Source: Diphasiastrum complanatum
Taxonomy: Eukaryota; Streptophyta; Lycopodiopsida; Lycopodiales; Lycopodiaceae
Direction: 5' to 3'
Assembly: GCA_029204225.1 (NCBI GenBank)
Contig: CM055113.1
Span: 20,233,798 to 20,297,797 of the forward strand
DNA length: 64,000 nt
A program made the position numbers and the translations under genes. Shown one piece after another: positions 40,498-52,323 of this stretch (positions are counted from its first letter, which is position 1; every line of letters starts with the position of its first letter). Below the pieces are notes generated by a model. It was not told the origin of the DNA and did no database searches. It worked only from the letters and a program-made list of their open reading frames with translations.

Positions 40498-41562
40498 CTT
40501 TTACAAGTAGAAAGTGAGGAAGTCTTCCAAATCCAAGGTAGAGCCTTCAAATGTCCTCCAAGCAACCTGCAAGCTCCAAGATGTTCCCCAACTCCAAGCT
40601 AGGATGCCTCCACCTGCAAGTAAGGATCTGCAAGCCTCCAAGGATCTCTCCTCCACCCCTTGTCCCTACTCTTTAAACACAAAGATAGATAACAAGCTGG
40701 CCTCAAGTATTCACCACCCAACCATAGCTAGATCCAAGCTCCAAGCAAGACCTATCTAGCACCCCCTTGCTAACCATAAACAAATCACAAGCATACCACA
40801 ACACTCCATAGCATACCCAAGATCCAAACCCTACTTATGTCCCATACCATAAGCAAGATCCAGACCCTAAGCATACTACCACAAGAAAGCACTCTACACA
40901 GTAGTAGCAACACTAGAGCATAAGCAAAGCAAACAAGAGATATCTCCCCTTCCCAATGGGCGGCCTACTACCCTCATATAGATGGCCCATGGACCCCTCC
41001 AATGCACTATGGAGTTCTATGCTCATCCAATGAGAGAGAGAGAGAAGCCTAGGGGAGTTTAAGAATCTCCAAGAGCCTCCATAGGTTATGGAATGTCAAG
41101 AGACTCCTTCCATAACCTATGACTCTATGAATGCCTTTCTTGTGGGAGTTGCAAACTCAATGGACCCTTTGGGAGGGCGCCCTCCTACTAGGTCCCAATG
41201 CCCAAGTTGTGCAAGTATGCTTTGGTCTTAGACCAATAAAATGATATGGTTCAAGATTGAGGCCCAAGGTTTAGAAAAATAGTCATCCAATGACTTTCTA
41301 ACACCTCTCTAGGTTCCATAGACACCTACCTACCCTTAACCAAGGACACTAGTATTTTAATCTAAGGCACCTACTCTTAATACTAAGGGTACCCCTTATC
41401 CAAGGGTTACATGACTCCATACCTCCGACTAAGGTATAATCACTTGTCTGTCCTAATCCAAGGGCAATACCTTTAATCCTAAGCGTACCTTGCCATTTAG
41501 CCCCCAACGCTAAATGGACTAATAGGGATCTGAAGTATTGCTAGTTACATAGGTATGTAACA
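40498..41562 (-). mobile_element. Presumed gypsy 5' LTR
   Basis: On the minus strand it begins TGTTACATACCTATGTAAC (a self-complementary start) and runs about 1065 bp to the PBS. The 3' end lacks a clean CA, so the inner boundary is uncertain. The LTR interrupts the gypsy integrase region at 41563 and is therefore nested in it. C-rich direct motifs such as CCAAGGGCAATACC and CCAAGGGTTACATG recur at 41360-41480. Confidence 0.5.
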
Positions 41563-43823
41563 CTCTGAGTGAATTCTCGACCAATTCATTGTCTCGATCA
41601 TTATCTTGTCTAGAGGGGTGCCGCACTCTGCCCATTTAGATTTGTGTGGGTAGGGAAGGTAGTGGGCATCAACCCGTAGTTGCCTTGGACTGGTGGCATA
41701 CGCCATGATGATTGTGTGGTCTCTTTTGAGTAGTCGTTGGCGCCATGCTGGTTGAGTGGGCAATGTTGGGAACAGAACTAGAAATGGGTGCGTTGAGAGT
41801 ATGGTAGGTGGTTATGATAGCGGATGGAGGTGTACGCAAAGTTTGGTCGAAATCAGAAAGCTTTGAATTTTTATGAAAAATCTCGGTAGAGCTTCGCTAT
41901 GTGAAGTGCCAAATGAATCGCACTACCTTGGCTTCTACCCACTTGGTGAGGTAATTAGTAACCAAGATAATATATCGGGCTTGTGAACTTCTTGCAGTAG
42001 GATGGATAGGACCAATATAGTCCAATCCCCACTTCTCGAATGGTGCTTGAGCTAGGACTGGATGTAGAAGTTCATCGTTCAATTTTGTCATCTTCTAGCC
42101 CTCTAGCACATGGTTCATTCTCATCCGTGTCCTTATGAATCGATGGCCACCAGCATCCTGATTGCAAGACCTTGTGAACTATAATGTCAGATGCGAAATG
42201 ACCACCACCCAAGTCTTGATGCGAAATTAAAATAACCTGGGTGGCATCGTGTGGAAGAATACATCTTTGAAGGATGCTATCTGGTCCTCTTCGATATAAT
42301 TGTCAGCAATTAGCTGACAGGGTCTAGCTTTTAGAATCAACTTTCGCTGTTCCGCCTTGGGTAAGAATTTGTCCGGTTGCCCCCGCATTAGATATTCAAC
42401 TATGTCCACAGCCCATTTAGGTACAGTGTCAATGTAAAACAAGGTAGCATATGGTAACTCATCATCAGGTAGAGCTGCAGTCTCTTTTCTCTTGATTTGC
42501 GACACACAATCTACCATATAATGTTGCTTTCCCTTGTGCACGACGATCCGAAAATCAAACTCCAACGATAGAAGTAATCAGCGAGTGATTCTCCCTGTGT
42601 TGCAAGTTTTATTAACAAGATAAAGCAAGGGTTGATGGTTCATATAAAAAGCAAAATGGGTGGCCATCAATAATGTCAAAATTTCTTAACCGCATAAATC
42701 ATAGCTAGTGCCTCCCACTCTGTGGTCGAATAGTTCATCTCTGAATCACTGAGCTGTCGGCTAGCAAATCGGATTGGAAAATCCTTTTGCATTCTCCTGG
42801 CTGAGTTAAGACTGCTTTCCACTACATACTTTGATGCGTCTATATGCACATGAAATTCTATGGACCAATTGGGTGGTCTTAGTATTAGCACTGAGACCAA
42901 TGCATCTTTAAGCTTCAAGAAAGCCGGCAGGGCCTCCTATGTCCAATGCGGTTCCATTGTGAGCTTGTAGATTGTCGTGCTAACTCTGCAAAATCTAGAA
43001 TGAAAATCCGGTAGTAGTTAGCGTGACCCATAAACATGTAGACTCTGTGAATCATCCTTGGAGGTGGCAGATCAACAATGACCCTTATCTTTGACAAGTC
43101 CGTGGCGATTCCATGTCTTGATACAATATGCCCTAGTATGAGGCCATGTGTCATCCAAAACTGACACTCTTAAGGGCTCAAGGATATCTGATATTCACGG
43201 CATTTCTTCAGCACCTTTTCCAATTTAGATAAGTGCCCAGAGTTAGGCCCGTGCACGCATAGATCATCTAGGAAGATCTCCAAAAAAATTTGTAAATATT
43301 CTTTGAATGTCGTTTGCATAACTCGTTGAAAGGTACTTGGCATATTACAAAGTCCAAACGGCATCACCTTGTAGGCATAGGTTCTCCATTCGGTGACAAA
43401 TGCTATCTTGTGCTGATCTTCCGGCGTTATTTTCACTTGATTGTAGACTCTAAAACTGTCCAAAAAATTGTAGACTTTTGCTTCTGCTACTCTATCCAGA
43501 ACACTTTTTGTAACTGGTAAGGGAAAATGATCTTTATTTGTAACTGCATTTAACGCTTTCAAGTCCACATAGATTCGCATTTTGTCGATCTTCTTGGGTA
43601 CTATGACTATCGGTGATACCCTATTTGTGTGCTCGATTTCATAAATGAAATCAGCATCAAGTAACTTCTGCAACTCCTGCTTGATCAATTCAGTGTAGTT
43701 AGGATTGCAACGATAGTAGCCACTCACCTTGGGGACTGCTCCGTCCACCAAAGGTATGGTATGTTGGACTACGGTTGGTGCAGTGCTATACCCTTCAAAT
43801 TTTTGTAATTGCATGCGAAGCAA
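41563..43823 (-). pseudogene. Ty3/gypsy RT-RNase H-integrase remnant
   Basis: From 43823 down: RT with VVQHTIPLVDGAVPKVSGYY, IVPKKIDKMRIYVDLKALNA, FLDSFRVYNQVKI, FGLCNMPSTFQRVMQ and EIFLDDLCVHG (FLDDL catalytic box); connection MFMGHANYYRIF; RNase H EFHVHIDASKYVVESS, NYSTTEWEALAM; then VVHKGKQHYMVDCVS; H2C2 finger GGHFASDIIVHKVLQSGCWW; integrase WGLDYIGPIHPTARSSQARY and TNYLTKWVEAKVVRF. Stops and frame changes lie between blocks. It is cut at 41563 by the LTR above and at 43823 by a CT microsatellite region. It is the most complete gypsy pol in the window. Confidence 0.85.
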
Positions 43824-43877
43824 TCATTGTATTCCACCAATAATGCACCTAGCCTTTTGAATTGGGTAGTGATAGTA

Positions 43878-43880
<3 letters not shown>

Positions 43881-43941
<61 letters not shown>
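43881..43941 (+). repeat. (CT)n microsatellite
   Basis: About 30 uninterrupted CT dinucleotides, followed by more CT-rich sequence to about 44090. Any long frame over it is a repeat artefact. Confidence 0.95.
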
Positions 43942-43947
<6 letters not shown>

Positions 43948-44029
43948 GTTGCCCCCTTCTCTACTCAGCCTTCTCTCTCCATTACTCAGCCTACTCTTCC
44001 CCCTCCACCACTTGGGCTAGTCAATTCTC

Positions 44030-45284
44030 CAATTAGCCTATTCTCTCCTCCCTCCATTACTCAACCTAATCCAATTAACTCTTATCGTACAATTGCATGT
44101 TTACCAAGAGTTCTTTAACCTTGAAATTTTGATAAATTCTTGAAGAAAACATAGAGTTTTCTTTATCTTTGAAGGACAAATTATCATTTATTTGCATGAA
44201 TTGTGGATTGCAAGACTTTTGGGAAAGGAAAATTTGTACTCATGACCAACGTTTTTTGGTGGTCTTTCCATAATAAAAATTATATCCAAAAAGTCAGACG
44301 AGAAATGTGTGTGTGTGTGTGTGTGTGTTTATATCTTGACTCCTCTACGCTCTTGCATTTGTGGATGATTTCATAAGATGTGGTTAAATAGCTGATTTGT
44401 TATAAGGGTTTTACATACATATAGATTTTTATAAGCTATAGATTTCTTGTTCGGTGGTGGTACTGACCCAAAGTTATACCTAATCAGTGTCTCATACTTT
44501 GTGACACTTGGAGTTGAATGACACTATAGGTAACCATGTAGATTAAATGACAAGCAACACCAGAAACATAGAATATGGCATCTAAATGTTGTTGGATATT
44601 CTTCTCTTTCCATGTAATCTCTCTCTAAAGTCAAACTTGTTAGAGGGCCCATTTTGAGCCCATATTTTTCCTAATGTCAGTGAGCAATCTAGAGTGATAT
44701 GAGCCAAAAACAAGTTGTCTTTAGTGATAGAACTCAATTTAAGCTATCTCAAGTCATAAGGATCAAATTGATTCTTAACATATTGAGATCAAGCAATTTG
44801 AAATTTCTAAACTCAACATTGGTCAAATTCAGTCATTGAATGATCCAGAGGTGGTGAATGAACTAGAAAGAAAAACAACTGTTTTATGTTGATGATGTTG
44901 TTTTCAATAGTGTAACGGGAGCGTGATGTATGCTCGCGTGACACTACCCCTTGGACTGCAAAAAGTTTCAAACTAATGTGTATTTTGCAGGCGATGTTAG
45001 GTTTGGAAAGTTTTGGTGATGGCGCTCTGAATGGTGATCAAACCACGATGGTGGATACTCGGTGGAGGTGGAGTGTAACCGAGGACAGAAGCATGGAACA
45101 AGAGAGTGCCAGAATCGAGCACAGGAGCAGAAAGATCTCCAACAGATTGTTGCAAGAAACTCCATAATTTGCACTTCGTTGAGGTGCGAATGGCTTCGTT
45201 GTTATGGCATTTATGGACATCGTCGCCTGCCTTTGGGGGAGATGTGACGTGACGGGTCCATTGAGTTTTGAAATTGGAACCTCC
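44030..45284. other. Stretch without recognisable gene
   Basis: AT-rich sequence with a (GT)n tract at 44306-44328. Short overlapping frames at 44968-45250 occur on both strands with no motif. Nothing further identified. Confidence 0.5.
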
Positions 45285-45505
45285 GGTCGAGATTTGAGTG
45301 ACGTGCTCAGGTCGAGATCTGAGTGGGTGCTCCGGTCAAGATCTGACTGGGTGCTCCGGTCAAGATCTGACAGGAACCCTTCGGTCTAGATTTAACAAGA
45401 GTGGTCCGGTCGAGATTTGACAAGAATCCTTCGGTCGAGATTTAACAGGAGTGCTCCGGTCGAGATTTAACAGGAGTGCTCTGGTCGAGATTTGACAGGA
45501 ACCGA
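45285..45505 (+). repeat. Tandem array of a 24-25 bp unit
   Basis: Eight or nine units of the form TGCTCCGGTCAAGATCTGACAGG. The same unit forms the longer array at 54060-54720. Here it directly abuts a gypsy RT remnant (45510), while there it lies just beyond a gypsy gag, so it seems to travel with gypsy sequences. Confidence 0.85.
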
Positions 45506-45509
45506 TGAT

Positions 45510-46250
45510 CGAGGAAGACGTAAACTTCCTTCATTGTTTCAGGTAAGGGCATTTCAACTATTACCTTGATTTTTTTAGGGTCAGTAGAAATACCGTCCTT
45601 TGAAATTATATGTCCGAGTACTACCCCATGGGTGACTCAGATTTAACACTTATCAAGGTTTAGTGAAATTCCAAGTCGACGACAACGAATGAAGATTTTC
45701 TCCAATATGTCAAGGTGTATAGCCGTTGAGGAATGTACACCCAGATCGTAGAGATAAATCTCGACAATCGAAAGCCAGTTGCATGACCCTCTGAAATGTG
45801 GAAGGGGCCAAAAGGCACGACATTATAAACATAAACCTCATTTTCTGTGGCAAAGGCCATTTTATGTTTATCTTCGGGGGCTATTTGAACAAGGAAATAA
45901 CTGTTGAATCCGTCCAAGAAGCTGAAAGCTTCAGCTCCTACCATTTCCTCTAAGATTTGGGTTGTTAAAGACAAGGGAAAATGGTCTTTCTTTGTAACCG
46001 CATTAAGGATTTTTAGATCAACACAAATACAAAGTTTTCTGTTTTTCTTGGGTACAACCACAATGGGTGATACCCAATCAGTATGTTGGACTTCATAAAT
46101 GAAACCAGCATCCAGCAATTTCTTAATATCATCATTGATTCTCTTTCAATTGACAGAGTTACATCTGTAAGATTTAGCCCTAGCAGGCTTAGCGTTGTCT
46201 TCTAAAGGAATCATATGAACTACTACTTCAGGCGGGATTCCTTTCATTTC
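45510..46250 (-). pseudogene. Ty3/gypsy reverse transcriptase remnant
   Basis: From 46250 down: GIPPEVVVHMIPLEDNAKPA, a stop, INDDIKKLLDAGFIYEVQHT, DWVSPIVVVPKKNRKLCICV, LTTQILEEMVGAEAFSFLDG, YFLVQIAPEDKHKMAFAT and YNVVPFGP; then a frame break before the YLDDL region, and the connection MKEVYVFL. It preserves the uninterrupted join HFPL-LTTQIL that the solo LTR splits elsewhere. It ends where the tandem array begins. Confidence 0.85.
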
Positions 46251-46259
46251 CGTATAGTT

Positions 46260-46643
46260 TCATGCAAATACATCCATGTATTTGTGAAGTAAAGTTTCCA
46301 GATCAGAAAGTTGTTTAAAGGAAAGGTGTGCACCAACATGAACTATTTGATCCATCTCCTCGTCAGGATCTTTAAGGTTTAACAGAATTGTTTTAGCAGG
46401 TTCTTCAAAGGAGTTGGAACTTGGTGTAGGTTCCTGGCCTGGCTGGAGTAACTGGGTAACAACGTCATCCAGTGTGAAATCTTTAAACATTTGTGGAAGA
46501 TCAAAAGGTGGTTCCACAAAGTTTTCTGGAACTTTGGGAATCATCTGAGCTGAGGCACTACTGGATGTGGAAGCTTGGTCTGATTGTTTGGTTGTTGTCG
46601 CTTTAGACAAGGGCTTAATCGGTTGCTTAAGCTTCTCACACAT
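46260..46643 (-). pseudogene. Gypsy polyprotein segment before RT
   Basis: The 127-codon minus frame reads FKDFTLDDVVTQLLQPGQEP, LNLKDPDEEMDQIVHVGAHL and LHKYMDVFA. The last block is the usual lead-in to a gypsy RT. The segment is Ser/Thr/Pro-rich and corresponds to the protease-RT linker; no protease motif (DSG or DTG) is visible between it and gag. Confidence 0.7.
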
Positions 46644-47416
46644 TTGTTTTTTATGCTTGGTTAATTTTGTATCAATTATTTTATTTTTTTGTAACCGAGG
46701 TTTTTAAGTTTTTGAGTGGGCGGTGTTGTTGCCTCACTTATCATATCAGCATCGATTGTATCCAAGACTTCGTTTGGATACACGTCCCATGTGTATACTT
46801 TGGGCTTTGGCCTATATGCCTGTGTGTTGGGTACTTTGGATGTCAGTTGGACATGAGTCTACAAGATGTGTTTGTGCATTTTCTCAAGGGTGTCTATGTT
46901 TTTGTGCTCCTAGATCATGTTGTCCTCGTGGAGGTGGTCCTAACAGTGCTAGTTGTGGTTGTTTTGTGGTGGATTGTGCTGATTTTGGTTTTGTGAAACA
47001 AACTGTTGTCGAGGAGGTTGATAATGTCCCCCTGACTGGTTGTGAGGCTTGTTCCTTGGGTTATAATAGCAATAAAGTGAGGTATGACCCATAAAGTCAC
47101 ACATGTCACATTTGATCAATGAAGTATCTGGGACTGGTTGGTATGAAGAGCACTCATTGCCAGTGTGTGCACCTCGACAGTGAGGGCACCATGTATTCTC
47201 TCGTCTATGGTGGATTTGGCCAGTGGGTAATTGACCTGGCATCGATAGACTTAAGAGTGTTTTGAAACTCTTTCGTGAGTTTCTCCATCGGTTGCTAGTG
47301 TTGCTAGTTAAGTAACTCCATTTGTGTTTTTTATAACTATTCTCGTGTTTCCTCATTTGGTTGAGCTTCTTAAACAACACGATGTGCTCTCCGTTGACAC
47401 ATTGTTCATACTTCAT
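46644..47416 (-). pseudogene. Ty3/gypsy gag C-terminal region with zinc knuckle
   Basis: The frame 47416-46949 (155 codons) begins MKYEQCVNGEHIVLFKKLNQ and ends with a Gln/Asn/His-rich tail. It contains CPHCRGAHTGNEC and CDMCDFMGHTSLYC, two CCHC-type knuckles with unusual spacing. Below 46949 the frame continues in pieces (VDSCPTDIQSTQ, VSKRSLGYN) with stops. Upstream it is interrupted by block B at 47394. Confidence 0.7.
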
Positions 47417-47587
47417 ACAACCTCTTCAACTAGCTAGTAAGGATTCTAGATCCTCTGTACTATATTGAACAAGGTATGTAGTAGTATGTACTATGAACAG
47501 TGGCAGATCAATTCTGAGAATAGCAGCCACCTATGGGCTGTCACTTCAACTAACCAAACTCTCCAAGCAAGAAATTCAACCCGTAGA

Positions 47588-47966
47588 AGAACGTTCTCTC
47601 CAGAGACGTTCTCTACGAAAACGGATGACGGTTTTCAATCATAAACAAGTACCTAAATTTTTACACATTCTTCCGCGGCGGAAGGGCCTTTGAGTAGGAT
47701 CTCCCCCCCCCCCCCCCCCCTCAAGAAATTTTTAGATAGATACCGGAAGATTGTGCGCCCGAGGGCGCACATTCTTCCGCGGGCGGAAGGGCCGAGGAGC
47801 CGGCCCTTCCCTTGCATGAATTTTGTTTTTACATTTTTTTTTTGACGTAAATTTTTTTTTACACGCACCTTTCGGGCGGAAGGTAAGGTGCATGTAAAAA
47901 AAAGAAAATTTTTTTACGTGCACCTTCCAAAGTCCAGAAGGTGCATGTAAAAAAAATTTGCCCCAC
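47588..47966 (-). repeat. R hairpin module, copy d
   Basis: Starts AGAACGTTCTCT at the gag junction. Contains a 20-base C-tract at 47701-47720, the stem GTGCGCCC/GGGCGCAC at about 47752-47770, the GGAAGGGCCG stem at about 47786-47810, and both GCACCTT stems at 47858-47955. Followed by gypsy RT. Confidence 0.7.
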
Positions 47967-48081
47967 AAATTACGTTCTGTGAGGCACCACCATTTCCTTT
48001 ATAAAAACGTAGCAGTCCATACCATTCCACTCAAGGAAAACTCTAAGCCTATTTGGGCCAAGCCTTACCGTTGTAACCATG
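47967..48081 (+). pseudogene. Gypsy RT N-terminal scrap
   Basis: Inverted counterpart of 10187-10310. It ends at AACCATG, the insertion point of the copia LTR that follows. Confidence 0.7.
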
Positions 48082-48280
48082 TGTCTTGTAATTCCCTTAT
48101 CAGTTGTAGATGTATAATCAGAACAGAATACACATAGTGTAACTAAGAGAAGAGACACTTAAGAAGTCTGATGCTAGTAAAGCAATCAAAACAAACGCAC
48201 ACAGAAGCTCCGCCTGCGTGCGAGAAAATACTGGTTGTGTCTGATCTTGGATGTCGAATGCTTATGTTGTTTGCAGTATC
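48082..48280 (+). mobile_element. Copia 5' LTR, 3' truncated
   Basis: Starts TGTCTTGTAATTCCC as in 10186-9806, but leaves homology at about 48275 and joins directly to the copia gag end. A short duplication around AGTATCTGCTGAGAA marks the deletion junction. Confidence 0.6.
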
Positions 48281-49640
48281 TGCTGAGAATGTAGTATCTG
48301 CTGAGAAGCAGCTCACATATCTGTTGAGAGCCTTACCCAGATCTTTCTAGAACACACGAACCTTGCTTGCGAAAGATCCTACCATGAACCTCGAAAAGGC
48401 GATTGTTGAAATTCGAGAGGAAGTCGAGGCCTAAGAGGGAGTCGAATCAGAGGCAAGATCGTGACCAGCAAGCAGAGGGGACCAGCAAAAGCAACTGGAA
48501 GACCAAAGGGAGGTCGAAACGACAAGATGCCGACAAGAAGACCTGCACGAGATGCAGAAGAGACGGGCATACAGTAGATACCTGCTGGCTCAATTCCAAG
48601 ATTGAGTGTATCCATTGCCATAAGAAGGGTCATGTAGCCATGGATTGCCGCCAAAACCCAAGAAATAGATCAGCACAAAACAGACAGGAAAACGATAATA
48701 GTTCTTCCTATGTCGAGGAGCCCGAGAGCTCGAAGATGGGCGAAGAAAGAATGAACAAAAATTGTTCGACCACCTACATCTGTGAAGATGTGTGTGCAGC
48801 ATCAACGTTTGACACGCACGAGGTGATCCTAGATTCAGGAGCCACCTCGCACTTCGTGACATCAAGACGAATCATGTCTGATTTTATAAGTGCAGATCCC
48901 TCAAGATTCATAGTTCTTGGAGATGGATCCAGACATCAAGTGAACGGTATTGGTTCACTTTGGCCCAACACCAACGGCAGAGATAGACAACTCGAAGACG
49001 TTCTGTTCGTGCCAACTCTGCAGCAAGACTTGTTATTTGTAGCAAGAATAGCAGATGCAGGGATGCGTGTGACATTTTCTAACAAAGCATGCAACGTGAT
49101 TGATGCCAGCACTAGCACTCTCATTGCTCAAGGCAGAAAAAAAGGGAATCTATATCATCTGAAGGTACGCCTACTTGCAGATCAGGTGCATCAGACCCAT
49201 AATGACTCGCCAGACACTCTGTAGCACGGAAGGCTCTGCCACATGAACTCAATGGCACTCTACCAGGCAAGTCATCATGGAGCGATAACAGGGGTCAACA
49301 TCTCGAATGCAACCAGTTCGACTGCCTGTGATGCATGTTTAGAAGGCAAGATGTCACGCATACCATTCATCAAAGACTCCTACAGAACGACAAAGATTCT
49401 GGAGCTAGTGCACTCTGACATTTGCGGTCCGTTCAACGTGATCTCAATTGGAGGTTCAAAATACTATATAACCTTCATTGATGATTATAGCAAGTTTGCC
49501 AGAGTGTATTTTATTCAAAATAAATCTGAAGTACTCAATAAATTCACAGAATATGTGAATTGGGCTGAGAGATGCACAGGCAGCAAGGTGAAGCAGATCA
49601 AAATAGATCGAGGTGAAAAACATTCTAATCTAGAGTTCTA
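48281..49640 (+). pseudogene. Ty1/copia zinc knuckle-protease-integrase fragment
   Basis: The frame 48403-49224 (273 codons) reads basic linker, CTRCRRDGHTVDTC and CIHCHKKGHVAMDC (two knuckles), then protease VILDSGATSHFVTS. A TAG at 49222, shared with block B at 8 kb, is followed by CHMNSMALYQASHH, CDACLEGK and integrase HSDICGPFNVIS, FIDDYSKFARVY, ending RGEKHSNLEF at the R junction. The gag N-terminal domain is deleted. It is better preserved than its partner at 7945-9699. Confidence 0.85.
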
Positions 49641-50030
49641 AGAACGTTCTCTGTAGAGACGAGACGTTCTCTACGAAAATGCATGACAGTCTTCAACTCG
49701 TAATCATGTATCTGGCATCCAATTATAAACAAGTAGCTAAATTTTTACACATTCTTCTACGGTGGAAGGGCCTCGGAGTAGGACCTCCCCCCCCCCAAGA
49801 AATTTTTAGATAGATACCGAAAGATTGTGCACCCGAGGGTGGAGGCCGGAGGGCGCACATTCTTCCGCGGGTGGAAGGGCCGAGGAGCCGGCCCTTCCCT
49901 TGCATGAATTCTGGTTTTACATTTTTTTTTGACAAAAATTATTCATTAAAAACACCTTCCGGGCGGAAGGTAAGCTGCATGTAAAAAAAAGTTAATTTAT
50001 TTTACGTGCACCTTCCAACGTCCGAAAAAA
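49641..50030 (-). repeat. R hairpin module, copy e
   Basis: Joined to copia integrase on the left and gypsy RT on the right. The C-tract is 10 bases here (49787-49796). The GCACCTT stems are weaker than in copies c and d. Confidence 0.7.
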
Positions 50031-50344
50031 AATTTGCCCCACAGATTACGTTCTGTGAGACACCACCATTTCCTTTGTAAAAAAGTAACAGTCCATACCA
50101 TTCCACTCAAGGAAAACTCTAAGCCTATTTGGGCTAAGCCTTACCGTTGTAACCATGTCTATCGAGAAAGGATCGATGAGGATATTAAGAAGCTGCTTGA
50201 TGTTGGCTTCATTTATGAAGTCCAACATACGGATTACGTATCGCCCAATGTGTTGGTGCCCAAGAAAAATGGCAAGCTTTGTATCTGCGTTGACCTCAAG
50301 AATCTTAACGCGGTTACTAAAAAAGACCATTTCCCATTGCCCTT
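50031..50344 (+). pseudogene. Gypsy RT N-terminal fragment
   Basis: VHTIPLKENSKPIWAKPYRC, ERIDEDIKKLLDVGFIYEVQ, VLVPKKNGKLCICVDLKNLN and KKDHFPLPF in one open frame that then runs into the solo LTR. DYVSPNV replaces the usual DWVSPIV, a sign of decay. Confidence 0.85.
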
Positions 50345-51074
50345 TGTGAAGTTTATTAAAATATTATCTTCCTATCTCGAGTTTGGGGTCATGACCATGA
50401 TAATTTCCACTAGATTTTATGTTGTACATATAAGGAGTGTGAATTGAACACATATCCTTCTAGTGTAGCTCGAATTTGAGTTAGATAGGTTCAACTGTAA
50501 TGACATGCAGATGTTTTGATAGCATGCAAAGTCTTACTGAATGCATGCAAGCCACATGCAATCAGTGCATGCAACATGCAAAGTAGTTTCTGTGATCTAC
50601 ATATGTCTAGGTAATTTTATGAGTTGACATGCAGTATATGCAGCATACATGCATGCAGTTACACATGTGGATCTCTGGTAGGTGAATTAGTTCAATTAAG
50701 TGGACTTTCCATGCAACTCCACTGTAGGAATTCGAGTCTCTCTCATGTAGGAAAAGCTGAGCATGTTTTGCCATATTGTGAATATTGAGATTTTGGTGTT
50801 TTGGACTCATTCTCTCTCTACTCGAGTTTTCTATGTATGATTTTCTCTCTCTACCCGAGAGCAGCCTCTTTTTCCCATACTGAACACTTAGAATTATTTC
50901 TGACATTCATTTCTCATAGTGAAGAGTTAGATTTTTTCATCAGATGTATGCCATTGTGCTCTTGCCTTAGATTTTTCAAGCATACTATTTTTTGATCAAT
51001 CTTTTGCAATCACAACACCTCAGTAAGATCCTGTAGGGTGTGTGGTGAAGTTCACACGTGCTAAAAACCTCACA
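50345..51074 (+). mobile_element. Solo LTR copy 2, intact with target duplications
   Basis: 730 bp from TGTGAAGTTTATT to AAAAACCTCACA, flanked by CCCTT at 50340-50344 and 51075-51079. There is no internal retroelement sequence. About ten CATGCA motifs lie within 50500-50730. CT-rich runs (TCTCTCTCTAC) lie near 50810-50860. Confidence 0.9.
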
Positions 51075-52323
51075 CCCTTAACAACACAAATTCTAGAGAA
51101 AATGGCAGGAGTTGAGGCTTTCAACTTTTTAGATGGATTTAGTGGCTATTTCCTAGTCTAGATAGCCCCTAAGGATCTACACAAGATGGCTTTCGCCACT
51201 GAATATGGCATTTATGCTACAATTAATGACTTTTGCCCTATGAACACCCCTTCCACGTTCCAATGCGTCATGCAAATGGCGTTTCAAGATTTGCTCCACC
51301 GCATCGTCGAGATTTATCTTGATGATCTGGAGGTGCATTCTTCAGCAGAAAAATACCTCGAAGCACTCGAAAAGATCTTCATTCGTTGTCAACGGTTTGG
51401 AATATCACTAAACCCTGAGAAGTGCCAAATCTAGGTAACCCATGGGGTTTACTCAAACATATCATATCAAAGGACGGTATTTCTACCGATCCTTCTAAAA
51501 TCAAAGTTATAGTTGAGATGCCCTTATCTGTGACCGTGAAGGAAATGTACGTTTTCCTAGGCCATACTAACTACTATCGCATCTTCATAATCGATTATGT
51601 CGACAAGGCACGGCTCCTTTATTTGGTTGTGGTTGACCCTAGGTGGACCAAGGAACGAATAAAAGGTTTTGAGGAACTCAAGACCGCTCTCACCACCGTG
51701 CCAATACTATGTTCTCCTGATTACACGAAGGAATTCCATGTGCATACTTACGCAAGTAAGTATGCTATTGGCGGTATCCTAGCACAACCACACGGGTATA
51801 ACAAAGATTTTCTGATACGTTTCTTGAGCAGACAAGTGGTGCCTGCTGAAGTAAACTATACAACAATCGAACGTGAAGTACTAGCCATGTCTACGCCGTA
51901 CAACAATTGCAACATTATTTGCTAGGCCAAACCTTTGCATTTTACATAGACCATCAAGCCCTATTATATATTGTAAATAAATCATGTAAAACAAGACGAA
52001 TAGCTCGATGGCTGTTAATCCTTGAGGAATTCACCTTCTGGGTAGTCGTAAGAAAAGACACACAACACTTCATGGCCGACCACATGTCCCCACTTCCAAA
52101 TGCTGAAAAGGCCGATATCCCAATCAACAATGAACTACTTGATGCATGTCTTTTTCGGATTGATGCCACTCCACTTTGGGCTGAGGAAATTACTCAACTC
52201 CTTACCACTGTCCACCGACTTAAAGAAGAACTAAGTCAAGTAGCCAAAAGCAATTTTTTAATAAAAGTGGATTTTTTCAACTTATCGCGGGACAATTATA
52301 TAGAAGGGATGCTGACGGAATAA
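51075..52323 (+). pseudogene. Gypsy RT palm, connection and RNase H
   Basis: LTTQILEKMAGVEAFNFLDGF, MAFATEYGIYA, NTPSTFQCVMQMAF and IVEIYLDDLEVHS, then FLGHTNYYRIFIIDY, FHVHTYASKYAIGGI, then RNase H FAFYIDHQALLYIVNK. Frame slips at about 51425 and 51915 match those in the other copies. Confidence 0.85.

Noticed and set aside
43809-44036. Ser-Leu repeat protein
   Set aside because: Translation of a (CT)n microsatellite.
46667-47094. Two hydrophobic plus-strand frames that look like a membrane protein
   Set aside because: They are antisense to a gypsy gag tail; Gln/Asn/His-rich coding reads as Val/Leu/Cys-rich on the other strand.
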